From Acanthornis magna (taxonomy: Eukaryota; Chordata; Aves; Passeriformes; Acanthizidae), in contig JAWUZG010000136.1 in the NCBI GenBank assembly GCA_036785705.1, positions 1,426,001 through 1,490,000 on the forward strand: a DNA stretch of 64,000 nt, given 5' to 3'. Shown piece by piece: positions 1-13,734 of this stretch. The notes beneath the pieces were generated by a model. The model searched no databases. It had not been told where the DNA came from and saw nothing but the letters and a program-made list of their open reading frames with translations. Made by a program: the position numbers and the translations under genes. Positions within the stretch are counted from its first letter, which is position 1, and each line of letters opens with the position of its first letter.

Positions 1-1244
1 AGAAAGAGCATTGAAGAAGGAGAGACTAAAAAAACCTCAGCCAAGAATATATTCTCGATTGCCTTGATGAATATTTTGGTGCAATTAGCAGGGGAAAAAA
101 ATTAAAAGATTGCTTGAACTTAACAGATACTGCGAAAAGCTTCGAAGCAATGAGGTTGTGTCCCTTAAAAATCTGCAACCCTACAAGTCTTCATGGGGGA
201 AGCCTTAATGCCTTCTCCTATGTAAAAATTTGCGGAGAGGTCTGCAAAAGTAGCCCCGAAAATTTCAATTATATCTTCAAGGAAAGCTGCCATTTTCTGC
301 AAATCAGATGATGATAATGATCACTTAGTTACCATTTAAATGCAATGTATAAAGAATTCCTCTAGTAGAGATGAAACTCCCTGATACATCACTGAAAGGC
401 TGAATACTTTTTTTTACTGCTCCTTGTTATCACCTGGGATACAGCTCGGATCCTAACCAATGTGCCTATTCCCACACTGGCATATAATCCATTATCATTT
501 GGTTTTCAAAGGCAGAAATTAGAGCAGACAGTAGCAAACCTATGTAGCAGCTGCTGGAAGACTGACAGCCAGAATTAGGGACCCAGGATTAATGGCCCTA
601 AGTGCACTCTCTCAAAGCTCTGACAGAGGGCTATTGAATGAGGAACTCTGCTCCTATCCAGAATTTGGTTCTAGAGAAGAATCCAGGTAGTCTTAAAATG
701 AGAGACCTCTGTATGATTGAGGCTGTGATGCTGAGGCAAATTAGTGACCAAATTCAAGAACTGGGGCATCTGAAACATCTTCTGTAAATTGGTGTCCTGC
801 TATATTTTTGCAATGCACCGTTTTTGCAATGATACCAGGAATCCACTTTGAACATGATTGTAATGCAAAAAGCTTAATTTCCACTGTCTGAGCTGTTATC
901 ACAGCCAAACTGTTAAGTTTACACATTTTCTGAAGTTTCAAAGCCTCTGGCAAGTCTCTATAAATTAGCAGATTTAAATTAGCTTTATTAAATGTGCTAT
1001 TATAAAACATTTTAAGAATGGCAAACCAAGTTTGTATGTGTTTAAAGGAGCTTGATTAAATCAAAGTAAAGTAGGTTACAGAAGAACAACGTGAATAAAG
1101 TTTTAGAAAGTTTAGCTGGGAAGTTACTTCTTGTAGGCATGACAAATGTAGTTCAGTGGCAGTGATGGTCAGTTTTTCAGGCTGAAAAAGAAAAACATCT
1201 TTCACTGTATTTGGTCTATAAATTTTTAATATTGTGTCCAGATT

Positions 1245-1300
1245 AATCATGGAATCAATAAGATTGGAAAAGACCTCTAAGATCATCCAGTCCCACCATT
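1245..1300 (-). mobile_element. CR1 LINE 3'-end fragment
   Basis: The stretch AATCATGGAATCAATAAG with TGGAAAAGACCTCTAAGATC matches the antisense CR1 3' terminus (octamer-like ATTCTATG end). It is short and decayed. Confidence 0.6.
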
Positions 1301-3649
1301 AAATGTCCCATATAATTTAACTGGCCTCAGAATCATTTCATTCCTGCTAATCCCTTGTATATTCATTACTGTTTGTGCCTGGATATTTACCTTTCCTTAA
1401 TTTGCAATCCAAGACAGAAGGGGTTGGGACAGAGTGCATGAGATCAGAGTGTGACCACTGATGTCTAACTCTTCATGTACACATCTTTTAATAAATTCAC
1501 CACCAAAATGCAAAAAGGCAAAACAATATATTAAATACTGAGTATACTTCTTCCTTTTGGCATTTTCTGAGTGGTTTATATCAGAATAATAAGAAGTGGG
1601 GCTCTTAGTGGTGATTTTCATTTCCTTTCATGACTGGAAGGACTCAAACCTTGATCTTTGGTAGTCTTTAATTTTCAAGAGCGCTGAACCATGGCATTTT
1701 GTATAAAGGAAACATTTAAGAACAGAAAAGGGAAAAAAAGATGTGACTTTAAGGCAAATTAAATCTGTTCTTTGTCTTGTATTTCTGTCTTGGTCATCCT
1801 GAACATTTATTGGCTGCCCCTTCTTGTATAAAATTTAGGATTTCAGCTGATACGAAGTCCAGTCCTATATAACTTATCTGTTTTAGTAGATATAAAAATG
1901 TGTTGTATTATGCAATATTTTGACCAAAACACTCTTGTTGAACCTGGATGTCATTAAATTCTTATAGTGCCTGACACCCATTGGATTTGTAGCTACCTTT
2001 AAATCATAGATATTCTTATATAAATGACCCTGTTGTTTTTGACAAGGTGAAATATTTTTGTATTGTTGCAGCCATTCCATCCTCATCGCCCACATTCACT
2101 CGCAGGTGGTCATGCACAGCTCTAGAAAGTCACTCACAAGAGAGACCCATGTGCAGAATTGTCAGTGCAGTACAGAAATGTCAATTTTTAGGACAACATA
2201 TCCATAGTAAGATGAAGTATCTCTCTCCTCTGTTCATTACTCGTAGACTACTTGAATTAGCTAAAGAATGACTGACTCAATCTTAAGTATCTTTGAAAAT
2301 ACTTACGGATTTCTGGACACGATGTCAAAGCTCTCGACAGTGTTACTGGTTCTGAATGCCCAGAGGAATGGGAAAAAGACAAGTAAAATGATCCTTTCGT
2401 AATTAATCAACACATGAAGATCAAGCAACATGCTGGCTAGGCAAATTCTGGAGTGTTACTGTCAAGTTACCAGGCTGGTGGAACTCCTGGTTTACAGGAA
2501 AAGTGAAAATTTAAGCCTCGGGTTTTGATTAACCCTTGCTAATTTTTATCTCTAAAAATGTCTTAGGAAGTCGTGGAGGAAGCGCATGTAGAGTGCAATG
2601 ATTAGCAAGTGTGAAGTGTTGGTCATATTTGATTGGAAATCAATTAGTTCCACCTTCAGAAGTGCTAAGCGAAACACTCCACAAGGTTTATCTCAAGACC
2701 TTCCCAAGCATTTCTGGAGGTGCCAGCAAATGAACTGTAATTAATTTCCAATTAGCTTAAGAGCAAAGAGGGCCACAGCTTATCCACACGCTTGAATACA
2801 TCTACTGTGTCCTCTGCTGCTGTTGATAGCTCATCTGTGAGGGTTATTTTTTGATAAATTCTGGTGCTAAATGGTCTTTCATTTGTGCTTTGAGACGTGT
2901 TTTGACTGAAAGGTTCTGTTCTTCCATGGATGTGGCTACTCCCAGATATTGACCCCATTGCACCTAAGGCTGCTTGGTTGGTTGGTTATCTTGGTGTATT
3001 TCCTCAGACTTGCCAAGCCTTAGGGAGGTTGGATGAAGTGACAGAACAGCAGGACTGACCATGTTTTACCAGCATTTCGTGCCCTTTTCCAGAATAATTT
3101 GCATTGCTTGGGAAGTTGAGGTGTCTCACCTGAAGATGCAGGTAGCACCATCCTGGAGAGAACTCATTGGTTCTGGAATAGCTTTCCTGGTGGAAAACAC
3201 TCCTCTCTTTTTACCAATGGCATAACTTGAGGGGCGGTGAACACTTTTTAGGTTTCCAAGGTGTAGGAAGTAGAGAGAATTGAGAGGAATTTATGAAATC
3301 GATTTTTAAAAGCAAGGATGAGCAAGTTAAAAGCTGTTCCTGGCAGTCTTCTGGAAAGTCTTTTTACAAGTGGATGAATGCTCTTGGAAGATGTTCCCAG
3401 AGCAGAAAATCTGTTCTCAGCATTCGACAATCAGTTGTTCTTAATCCATTTCTTTTGCACCTTTCCAAATGCATTTTACAGCACAATCAGAAAAGACAAA
3501 ACAACTTTATGTTTGCCTTTGTGGATACATTACTTCCAGAAATACAGGTTAGTATGAATTTGGTGCTGGTATTTTAAATTGAATAAAGACATTTTTTAGG
3601 TCCTCTTCCATCACATAGGACTCCATTTGAATTGACTCCACAGAAAAAC

Positions 3650-3935
3650 AGAATCATAAAATTGGAAAATGATTAGGGTTGAAAGGGACTTTAAAGACCA
3701 TCTCATTCCAGCCCCTGCTGTGGGCAGGGACACCTCCTACTATCCCAGGGTGCTCCAAGCCCTGTCCAGCCTGGCCTTGGACACTTCCAGGGATCCAGGG
3801 GCAGCCACAGCTTCTCTGGGCACCTGTGCCAGGGCCTCACCACCCTCCCAGGGAAGAATTTTTTCCCCATATCCCACCTAAACCTTCTCTCTTTCAATTT
3901 GAACCCATTCCCCCTTGTCCTATTCACTACATGCA
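3650..3935 (-). mobile_element. CR1 LINE 3' fragment
   Basis: The + strand shows the antisense CR1 3' region: AGAATCATAAAATTGG at the terminus, GGGACTTTAAAGACCATCTC, GGCAGGGACACCT, GCTCCAAGCCCTGTCCAGCC, CTTCTCTGGGCACCTG, and ATTCCCCCTTGTCC near the truncation point. The open frames here are by-products of this repeat. Confidence 0.92.
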
Positions 3936-5950
3936 AAGGGCTTGTTCTACAGAAACTCTGCTTTTTGGAAAACGTTACCTGCAAATAATATATTTTGGAA
4001 TGTTCTTAGATCTGACTCCTGGATTTGCTGAAGACCTGAACAGCAGAAGCTGGGTCTTTTAATTGGGGAATTTGATGTTGGGTCGAGCAGGGTGCCCATA
4101 GGGCACAGGCAATGGCACCTTTGGCAGGCTGTGTGTATTCTCAGTTGTATGTGCTCTTGGTGAATTTTGGCAGAGAGAGAAGGCAGGATTTTTGTTTTCG
4201 TCCTCCTGCTCTGATGATAACTGTACTCTGAAGGGAAAATTCAGGATAAAATATGTTGAAATCCTGGTTGCATGTGTATTGCATCTTACAGGGAGATTAG
4301 AGGGCCTCTGGATCATTAGCTCATAGACAGAATTAATAATGCAGAAACCAGGCTGAAGACTCATATTTCAGATAGAAGTCATTGTGATTTTTGCAAGCTG
4401 AAAGACAATGGTTTGTTGACTACCTGCAATATTTATGGTTTCATTACGTTTTATTTGCAACTGATGTAATGTCTAAGAGAAATAATCATGGGTCAGGAGT
4501 CTCAGAAGGACATATTTAAAGGCATAACAAAAGATAGTCATGCCTTCTAAAAAAAAAAAGGAGAATAACCTGACCTTCTTTTTTTAAACCAACTTAAAAA
4601 TACTTAAGGCATTACTGAAGAGTTTCATATGGTGGAGGAGGTTTGTGTGTGGTGTATGTGTAATCTTAGAAACTCAGCTTTGCTCAACAGCTAATTTAAT
4701 TTTGTGAGATCCAATGGCAGTCTTTGAAATAGGCATTCCCGACTCCTTGGTTTTGTTTCAATGTGTTTTGAAGACTTTTCATGTCTTACAAGGAAGAAAC
4801 ATAGAAAGTAATCAAAAGTTTGTGTTACTCCATTAGTCTTAATAATTTTATAGAAGAGCATAGCAAATTCTAATAACTTATGCAAAGATCCTGAATTTAC
4901 CAAGGTTTTAGAAAGAATTTGCCGACTACATTCTCAAAATACGTACAGTAGTATGAATCTAAATTACCCTCCTATTATATGTGTTTTTAAAGATGAAGCA
5001 GCAGATTTTGGGGGGGCAAATAGTAACAAAGCTTTAGTGTTCACTTCAGCTATGTTTCATAATCACATTCCCTCTCCTACTGCTGTAATTTTGAACCTTT
5101 AATATTCCTGTAAAGTGAAGAGCTTATTGTTTCCTAAGACTCAATTTATATTTTAAATGAGTGGAAAGATGTGTAATCAACTTGAAAAGGCAGGAAAATA
5201 TCATCCTGTTTTTCAAGATATAGAACGTTTTCCTGAGTGTTTTGAATTCTGGAAACCATTTTTAAAGAACGCTTGGCTTCTGCTCTTTTTTTGTAGTGCA
5301 AATTAATTATCATTTGACAAGAATGTGCTTGATTTTCGTCTTCAGATTTGGTGCAAAGCCAGGCTTTATTAGTTAGAGCCTCTAAATCAAAACCAAAGGT
5401 CAGTATCTGTGAAATGCCTGTGCCTCAAGATATATTGTAGTTTTGTCCCCATTATTCAGATATTTTTGTCTATGAAAAGGTGTTTATGTGTTTAAGTGGA
5501 TGCTGTGTGATGCACTCATAGCTGTGGACAAATAACTACTTTTCATGATTGCTTCAGTAATGTTCCTGGCAGCAAGCCCAAAAATTTGGGAAACCATTGA
5601 TGTGGAACTCCTGAATGACCATTCCCCCTCTCGGTGTGATCAGTGAATGCTGGCTGGGGGTGTGGTGTACCCATGGCAGGTAGGGGACGAAAGGCGATTA
5701 AGCAACCCACAATAGTGAGTGTCAGATATGCCAAAAATCAATCCTGGAAGCAGGTCCAGATCCTCACTTTTCTTCTTCTAATTGTATCTCATTTTTTTGC
5801 TTGTTTTGTGCCCTATTTCTTCCTACATCTGGGGTTATTGTTGATTTTTGTTGCGTTCTTTTGTTTCCAGTTGTTAATTTCAGGGATTGTCTCTTCCTAT
5901 GTCCCTGCATAATGCCCAGCATGGACTATCTTTTGCTATGTCCTGATCAG

Positions 5951-6344
5951 TGAATCACAGATTGAAAAGGACCTTAAATCTCATCTCATTCTACCCCTGC
6001 CATGGGCAGGGACACCTTCCACCATCCCAGGCTGCTCCAAGCCCTGTCCAGCCTGGCCTTGGACACTGCCAGGGATCCAGGGGCAGCCACAGCTTCTCTG
6101 GGTATGCTGTGCCTCATAGTCAAGGATTTCTTCTTCCCAATATCCCATCCATCCCTGCCCTCTGGCAGTTTGAAGCCATTCCCCCTTGTCCTGTCCCTCC
6201 ATCCCTTGTCCCAAGTCCCTCTCCAGCTCTCCAGAGCCCCTTGAGGCACTGGAAGAGGCTCTGAGGTCTCCCTGGAGCCTTCTCTTCTCCAGGTGAACAC
6301 TCCCAGCTCTCCCAGCCTTTCTCCAAAGGAGAGGTGCTCCAACC
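5951..6344 (-). mobile_element. CR1 LINE 3' fragment (about 390 bp)
   Basis: It has the same antisense CR1 sequence as at 3650 but extends further 5' into the element: CTCTCCAGCTCTCCAGAGCCC, CCTTCTCTTCTCCAGGTG and GAGGTGCTCCAACC at the left end of the LINE. Six overlapping open frames here are repeat shadows. Confidence 0.93.
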
Positions 6345-9300
6345 ATAATGAATATTATGATAATCTGTAATGGTGTTCAAGGCAACTGTTGGACGAGAAT
6401 TCAGTGTATTGCAGTGCTCCCAGGGATGGGATGTGCACAGGGAGCTTTCTGCAGCCTATTTTGCAGCTGAGCTGGGACCATGCACTGACATCAGGTCAGC
6501 AGAACTCACCTGTGGCTGTTCCCATGGCCCACGGGGGTCATGGAGGCAGTGAACAGCAGAAGACATTGAAAACGTAGTCGGAAGAAGCTTCTCTAGAGCC
6601 AGCGGGGTGAAGCTGGGTGGTATTGGCTTCTTTACCTTGAGCCCAAAGAAAATCATCTTGATGGCGGTTCTGAAAGCATTTGTCCTTTGATTTGTGCTGC
6701 TTTCACTTGGCCCTCGCTCTGCAGGACCGTGGAGCCTGTTGGAAGCATCTGCAGCACTGCGAAGTAGTGCTGACCTTGGGCTGCTTCCCTGAAACACGTT
6801 CAGAGTCTTCTGAGCTGTGTTCTCTGACTGTCTGGGTTTGCTGGCACTGTTGTATCCATTAAATACTGATTAGATTTAAGGAATCCAAGAGACCAAATAA
6901 TGCTATCATCTGTTCCCTACTTATCTTAATAATATTGCCAGTAATATTCCAATATATCAATTCTAGGATATTCTCTCCCTAATCTGGTGCAGGGAAACAG
7001 GGACAGTGTGCTTTTTTGTTTCAAAGGCGCAGAACAAAACCATTTTATTTATTGATTTGATTTTGCTATATTGCCTAGAGATGAGGGTAAAAAGTAAGAG
7101 CTACTTTCAAGGACTGTTAGAGAAATACATCATTTTTCATAATGTTTAATGAATTGCTTACAGTACTTGTTTTACTTAAAACTGCAATTAAAGATCACCC
7201 TCTAGTCAAAAGAAAAATGTGATAAGAACGTGACTTGAAACTGGGCAGAATATTTTCTAAAGCCCTTTGGGAGTAATTCCAGTAATTATTCAATCTGACG
7301 TTTTCCAGAGAAATAACCCTTTATGTATGAACTCCATTAATCATAATAACACAGTTCACTTGTCAGATACTTCTCTCCAGTCACTTCATACTCTCCATTT
7401 AGTAAGATACCAATAAACATCTTCACTAAATATGAGAATATATTAAACTGCTTGCAGAAAATCCGGGTGTATAGTTTTGGTCTTGTGAGGTAGGATGTGA
7501 TCTGTCGATGTCTGCAAATACCCTGGATTTCCAGGCTGTGGCTGCCATCAGCATCATGTCTCCTCCTAATTTGGTGTCGTTTCATTCACAGCACTTTCAG
7601 GACATTTTTGCCTTCTTTTCTCCTCTGAACTGCCCTGGAGAGGTCTGGTTTGTCTGTCTGTCCAGCTATAAACATTTGCTGTATGAACTTTCTTATCTAA
7701 ATAATTGGTCTTTTGCAAGACCTGGATGTAGGAAATAAAAATTCTGCTTTAGATCATCTACAAGCACAAGAGTGAATACTTGAATACTTTTTTTTTTCTG
7801 GTATGAACTTACTACACATTATTGGGACAGCAAAATTAATATGGAATAACTGTCTTTGATGATAAGCAGCTTTATGAAGGTTTTTGTTATGTTTTTCTGT
7901 GTTTCATCAACTGAAGATATTCCTTAATATTATCTTGTGTTAAAAAGCAGTGGTTTAAAAATGCAGTGGTGATTAGATGCTCATATTGGAAGAATTTACT
8001 GTTCTCTCCTTTTCAGATTCTGACATTGTTTTGTGCTTTTGAAGCTGGCAAGTGCAATTATCAGTATTCTGATAAGGACTGATAAATCTAATCTATTGCT
8101 GAATGTGGATAAAAGACATAGGCAAATAAGATCGGTCTGACACAGCCTCCTTGTGCATCTTCTGACTTCTCAAGAGCTGAGTGGAGAACAATTCTTTGGA
8201 GATTTACTTTATAATATTTAATTGGGTTTCATGCGTGTGTTTTTTTGTTCTGGAGCCACTGCGACGTACCTGGACTGTTGCTGTGATAATGCTTGAAATT
8301 CAGGATTTTTGCATGGCAGTTGTCATTCGTTGCACATTCCAGTAGATGGCAACTCCAGTCTTCCTGACATTTCATCTCCATTCAAACCAGTAATATTTTC
8401 TGTGTCCCCACCCCCCTGCCCCTGCATCTTGTCCACATAAATAGCTATGAGTTTCACAGAAACGTGAGTCAATATTACTTTTATTGAAATTACCACAGAG
8501 TATCTGATTTCAACTCAAACAGTACTGAAAAGAAAGATAAAAAAATAGGCCTGTAAGCTCCAATCCTCCTGGATCGTAAAGCACACACTGATTCCCCCAT
8601 AACTTTAGAAAGTATTTTAGGAGTTTTCATAAGAAGGATTAGTACCCCAAACTTCTTTTTATGTGAAATAAAGAAAGGGTTTGGCTGCAAATACAGCACA
8701 CTGGCTTTAGTTTGATGGTCTGGCTGTAAAATTTATCTCCCCCTGATTAATGCTGAAGTATTTATTTTTGCTGTGCATCACAAATGCTTGATCAGACTTG
8801 TAAAAAACTGAGAATTTTATAATGATATACCTGGACACAGCTTGTCTTGGGTGAGGGCAGGAGTAGGCCCAGGGGTTCACTGCGTGGTTTGGCCATGGGA
8901 ATATTCTCCAATTTCCCTCCTGCCCAAAGCATTGTCACCCTCAGCCTCTCTTTGTTGTGCTCTTGTTCCATCCCATCAATTGTATTACCACAGCACCAAG
9001 GCAGAGGAGCTTATTTCTGTGTTTTCCTCTGCTGACTTTCACAACTTCAATACTTGCCTGTGGAATTTGAAGCCGTAAAACAAAGCTTCTCTCTGTGAGT
9101 GAATGCCAGACATCGACCACAGGCACAAAAGATTGTGCTTGCTCTGCCTGGGATGGAGACTAAGGATCATAACAGTCAAACAAAGGCTCCTTTCTCTATC
9201 TCTTTCTATCAAGACTGTAGTTTAATTTTTAAATCACTTCCACTGTGTCTAGCAAGGTTTTATTTTGGGGTTGATAGTTAGAAAGGGACAGAATGAAGGA

Positions 9301-10385
9301 CAATTACTATTTTTTTTTCATAACTACAAATCTAACTTTAAAAGAATACATGCTACTTAGCCGGGTTTTTTACCTACTTCATCCATAGAGAATTTTCAGT
9401 AATCCCATAAGAAACTTTCAATCAGAGTCTGGAGGAAATTTTGCTATTTCCCACTAGGTTTTATGGTCACAGATGCAAACATTTCTTGTTTAAAAGAAAC
9501 TGAAGAAAAGTTCTAAAGTAGAGCAATGTGTAAGGCCAGATTTATATGTTCACACTTTTATTGGTTTAGTAGAAACCTTGATTTTCAACCCAGACTTGAT
9601 TAGTCTATGGATATTTTTACTTCACAGAAACAGTATTAAAATAAATTACACTCATATAGGACAAGCAGAATATTGGTCCATTTAAGCCTGACTGATTTTT
9701 ATGTAACAAATTAGTGAGCAAGGTAATTAAATCTCTTTTGGATGCCTGTTTCATCTCTGGAAGGAATCCCAAGAACCTCAGAAAACTGACTTTCGGGTTA
9801 TATACAGGTCCTGGGTCTATTGCAGCTAAGTGGCTTGTTTCTCATTATCGCATTTAGTGCTGCAGAAACTACTCCACCAGAGTCTTTATTAAAACTTGCT
9901 TAAGGCCAGCATTTTCCCTTGGGTCAATAATGACTTTAGAGGAATGGATGTAGAAGCTGGATTTGTTCTGGAATGAATTATGTCTCATCGGGGCCCCCAG
10001 GCTAGTATTTCAAATTCGCCACCAGGCACTTCATCAAAAATTCTGTTCCAGTATTGGAAAGACCTTGTTGCTGCTATTAGGGAGTGCAGAGCATACATTT
10101 GTGGCTCTTTCCCTGCACCCAAACTATGTGACTCTATCTTTTTCTTTGCTAAAGCCCCATTGAATGCCACCTGCATCAATGAGGATGTGATTTAAAAATG
10201 TGTCCTGAACATCTCGTGCATCGGGGAAGGTCATTGCCAATTATTTCCAACTAAAAATACAGAGCACAGCAGAGCTTCAAGTGAACTCCTGGTAAAAGCC
10301 ATTCAAATCCTACAGCTCCTGGTGTGAGAGGGGTAGTAAATATCATTCCTCACGATTAATCCGATTATTTCTCATCACTGCATAT

Positions 10386-10570
10386 CATGGAATCACAGAA
10401 TGGTGTGAGTTGAAGGGACCTTAAAGTCCATCTCATTCCACCCCTGCCATGGGCAGGGACACCTTCCACTCTCCCAGGTTGCTCCAAGCCCTGTCCAACC
10501 TGGCCTTGGACACTTCCAGGGATCCAGGGGCAGCCACAGCTTCTCTGGGCACCTGTGCCAGGGCCTCTCC
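10386..10570 (-). mobile_element. CR1 LINE 3' fragment
   Basis: This is an antisense CR1 3' end starting CATGGAATCACAGAATGG, with the usual GGGCAGGGACACCTTCCA and GCTCCAAGCCCTGTCC blocks, truncated after GTGCCAGGGCCTC. It lies about 190 bp left of the solo LTR at 10757. Confidence 0.92.
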
Positions 10571-10756
10571 ATCCTGTCCTGGTCTCAGCTGGTCCCCACC
10601 TGTATCTCGGCTCTTGGGAGTAAAAATTCCTCTGCTCAGGAAAGAGGATAAATGTTCACAACGTTCATAGGCTGCACCATACGACCAAAGAGAGAACATG
10701 AGGAAGTTGGATGGAAAATCTGTGTCAACCTGCGAGGAAAATCACCAAAATCCCGT

Positions 10757-10906
10757 TGGGTTTTAACCCCAGTCAGAAGCTGAGCACCACAGAGCCACTC
10801 ACTGTCTCCTTCCCAACTCCTGCTGGCTGGGATGGGGAAGAGAACTGGGGAAAAATAAACCTTGTGTGTTGAGACAAAGGCAGTTTATTAGGGCAACAAA
10901 GGAAGA

Positions 10907-10958
<52 letters not shown>

Positions 10959-11318
10959 GTAATAGTAATAGACAAAGCAAGTGACACACAATACAATTAC
11001 TTGGCACCCACCCCCAGCCCATCCCCAAGCAGCGATTGGCCCCTTCAGCCAACTCCCCCCAGTTTAGTCACTGGGATGATGTCCCATGGTATGGAATATC
11101 CCTTTGGCCACCTCAGGTCAGCTGTCCTGGCCATGCTCCCTCACAGCTTTTTATGTGCTTGCTCTCTGGCAGAGCATGGGACACTGGAAAGCTCTTGATT
11201 TAGAGTAAGCACTGCTGAGCAATAACTGAAACATCAACTGAAATGGTTTTTTATCAACACCATTCTCATCCTAAATCCAAAACTCTAGAAAATTAGCTCC
11301 AACCAAAACCAAGATACA
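10757..11318 (-). mobile_element. Solo LTR, bird ERV (ERVL-like), with internal AAT expansion
   Basis: The 562-bp element starts TGGG and ends TACA on the + strand and is flanked by CCCGT (10752-10756) and CCCTT (11319-11323), a 5-bp target duplication with one mismatch. Sequence around 11070-11230 and the AAT tract match a common avian LTR family I recognise from general knowledge; the family name is tentative. Orientation is read as minus because AATAAA lies on that strand (complement of 10884-10889) in the position expected for an LTR poly(A) signal. No gag, pol or env sequence lies next to it, so it is a recombined solo LTR. Confidence 0.75.
10907..10956. repeat. (AAT)n microsatellite
   Basis: About 16 AAT units lie inside the solo LTR, followed by degenerate units (CAGTAATAGTAATAG). 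Related LTR copies in birds carry the same tract, so it probably grew from a sequence already in the element. Confidence 0.95.
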
Positions 11319-12368
11319 CCCTTGTTGTAAAAAATTTCTTTCTTAAAATTTCTGTCCCTTTCATATGAGCAAGTATTTCTGAAACATGCGGTAACTCAGT
11401 AAGTAAAAAAATGGTGTCCTTTTTTTTTTCTTGTAGTTTGTTAAATCTTCTCATATTTTGATGATCAGATGAAATAAAATATTGACTTAGAAAAGATCTT
11501 TAATTTATGAGTCCAAAGCCAAATCACTGGTTTTCCTTTGCTGGTCTGGTTTTAAAACATGATCATGTGATATTTACAAAATGTAGTGGTTTCAGAGTGT
11601 TTGTTCTCGTTCAATACTTTACAGACTGAGGTATCCATTGAAATGCAAAGGTGTTTGATATTAAAAGAGATTGGTAGTGGATAATAGGCAGACAGGTGTT
11701 TGGCTTCTCTTTGTGCTTGTCAAGGACAGTTCCTTGGATGGCTCACAAGCACATTCACATTCTCTTTTTTTCCTGCTGACTGGATTTTCCCTGAGTGCTG
11801 TGTTCAGAGATTGCAAATGCAACATTACCTAAGAGTCCCCATCAAAATCTGGAGCAAATGGTGGATGTTACGATGGATATTGCACTGTAACTGCTGTGTC
11901 TGTAGCACAATATTAAATATAAATAATTACTTTTATATATACAGTGAAATTTCCCCTATAACCATTTCCGTGGTTTATTTCTAGCCTAACAACTGCAGGA
12001 ATTGAAAAAAAAAATCTACTTTGCTATATAGCATATATCACACTCCTTACTTTTTATCCTGAAGTAGATTTTCCAGATGTTTCTCTACAAAACAGAATAG
12101 AGTAGTTTAGCAGCTACAGGAGACTGTAAAAATATATTTACTTTCTTGCAATGTGTTTATTTTGTATTGGAATTTTAGAAAATACCAGTTTAGATAACAG
12201 CATGTCAAGGCTGAGTAAATTCTATGTATAGTTAAGTTTTGCTTGACAGTTTATAAAGATGAAACAGCATTTCACATAGTGGGAATTAAAAAAAACACCC
12301 TCATATGAAATGGGTAATCCACTCAGCTTAATCAAGAAATAGAAAAATATTTATAGGTGCAGTATCTG

Positions 12369-12478
12369 TAGAATCATGGAATCATTTAGGTTGGAAAAGC
12401 CCTTTAAGATCATGCCCCAAGGGTTCTACTAAACCATGTCCTTAAGATCTATTTCTCCCATGTTGCACTTAATCCCTA
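12369..12478 (-). mobile_element. CR1 LINE 3' fragment (older subfamily)
   Basis: The stretch TAGAATCATGGAATCATTTA with GGTTGGAAAAGCCC, then ACTAAACCATGTCC, follows the antisense 3' end of a different CR1 subfamily from the copies at 3.7 and 6.0 kb. Confidence 0.75.
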
Positions 12479-13109
12479 AGGAAAAAAATACAGAGTTTTA
12501 GTCGATATAAAAGACATCATCTTTTGCAGAAATTTCTGCCATTTAGTTTTCACTTTAACCAGCAGAGATCCACAACAGTGGAGCTACTTTAGTGGCTTAT
12601 TTAATTTTAATTTTTAAAATATTTTTACTTGGAATCTAAATTGTTTGACTTCAATGTTGGCTTTTTTTAGAATATGGAGGATAGACAGAATTTAAGAACA
12701 CATATTCTGATCTGACGATCCTCTGGAGCTGAAATGGATTCTCGCTGAAATCATGGGATGGGGATTTCTGAAGAACCCTTAAAGCTTAGTGTCTCAGCCC
12801 TGACAGTATTTTGGAGCCTCCTTATAAACAATGCTTTACTTGGAGGTTTACATCTTAAAGAAATGGTTAAGGCTGATTAAGGCTTAAAAGTCCCTCAGCT
12901 CTGTTCAGTGTAATTCTTTATCAGTTATAGCTGGGCAAGGCATTGGGATAGAAACCTTCTTAGTCCATAGAAGTGCAGTGGGTTTAAGAAATCACCTGGT
13001 CCATCTCTCTTCTCCAAGGCAGTATTTGTTTGGTCATTCCTGACACATCAGCTCCTCCTGAAGCCTCTGAAGACTTCCCAAGGAAAAGGTTCTCCCTTTT
13101 CATTGGATG

Positions 13110-13305
13110 TGGGGTACTGAATGGCTCCCCAGGGAATGGACACAGCCCCAAAGCTTCCAGAGCTCCAGGAGAGTTTGGACAGCACTCTTGGGGATGCACA
13201 GGGTGGGATTTTTGGGATGTCTGTGCAGGGCCAGGAGTTGGGTTCAGCCATCCTTGTGGGTCTCTTCCAACTAAGGACGCTCTGTGATCTCTAACTCTGC
13301 GATTC
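13110..13305 (+). mobile_element. CR1 LINE 3' fragment, sense
   Basis: Sense-strand CR1 3' UTR: GGCTCCCCAGGGAATGGACA, then GGGATGTCTGTGCAGGGCC, CATCCTTGTGGGTCTC, and a decayed terminal repeat (CTCTGTGATCTC). The element opposes the reverse-transcriptase fragment about 430 bp to the right. Confidence 0.8.
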
Positions 13306-13734
13306 ACTTCTCAAATTCCGTGAGTTTATCAAGCCCAATGCGCCCAGGCCTCTCCTGTTGGTGGAGTCTTTTGATCTATTTTGGATCCCTCCTAAACTGT
13401 CCGCATTTTCTGTACACACAGTGCCAAAACAAGCCCCAAGGTGTTGAGGCTGAGCCCTTGCTCGCTGGCAGGACAGGATCTCCTGGCTGCTGCTGGGTTT
13501 TCCTGCTGGAGAAGGGCTCCTGCCTTTTTGGCAGCTGGGTGACACCGATGGCTCCTGTTCCTCCTGTGATGTACAAGAGCCCGTGGAGCCTTTCCTGCAG
13601 ATTTTCTATAGAGCTGCTGCTTGTTTTGGGTTTTATAGCTGTTATTCCTGACTGAGTGAACATCTTGCACATGACCCTGTTGGAATAGCATCTCTCTTTT
13701 TTTTTTTCTTTTCCTTTTTGAGGACATACGTGCG

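Noticed and set aside
5981..6346. Several frames of 80-121 codons on both strands
   Set aside because: All lie within a GC-rich CR1 3' fragment and reappear in other CR1 copies.
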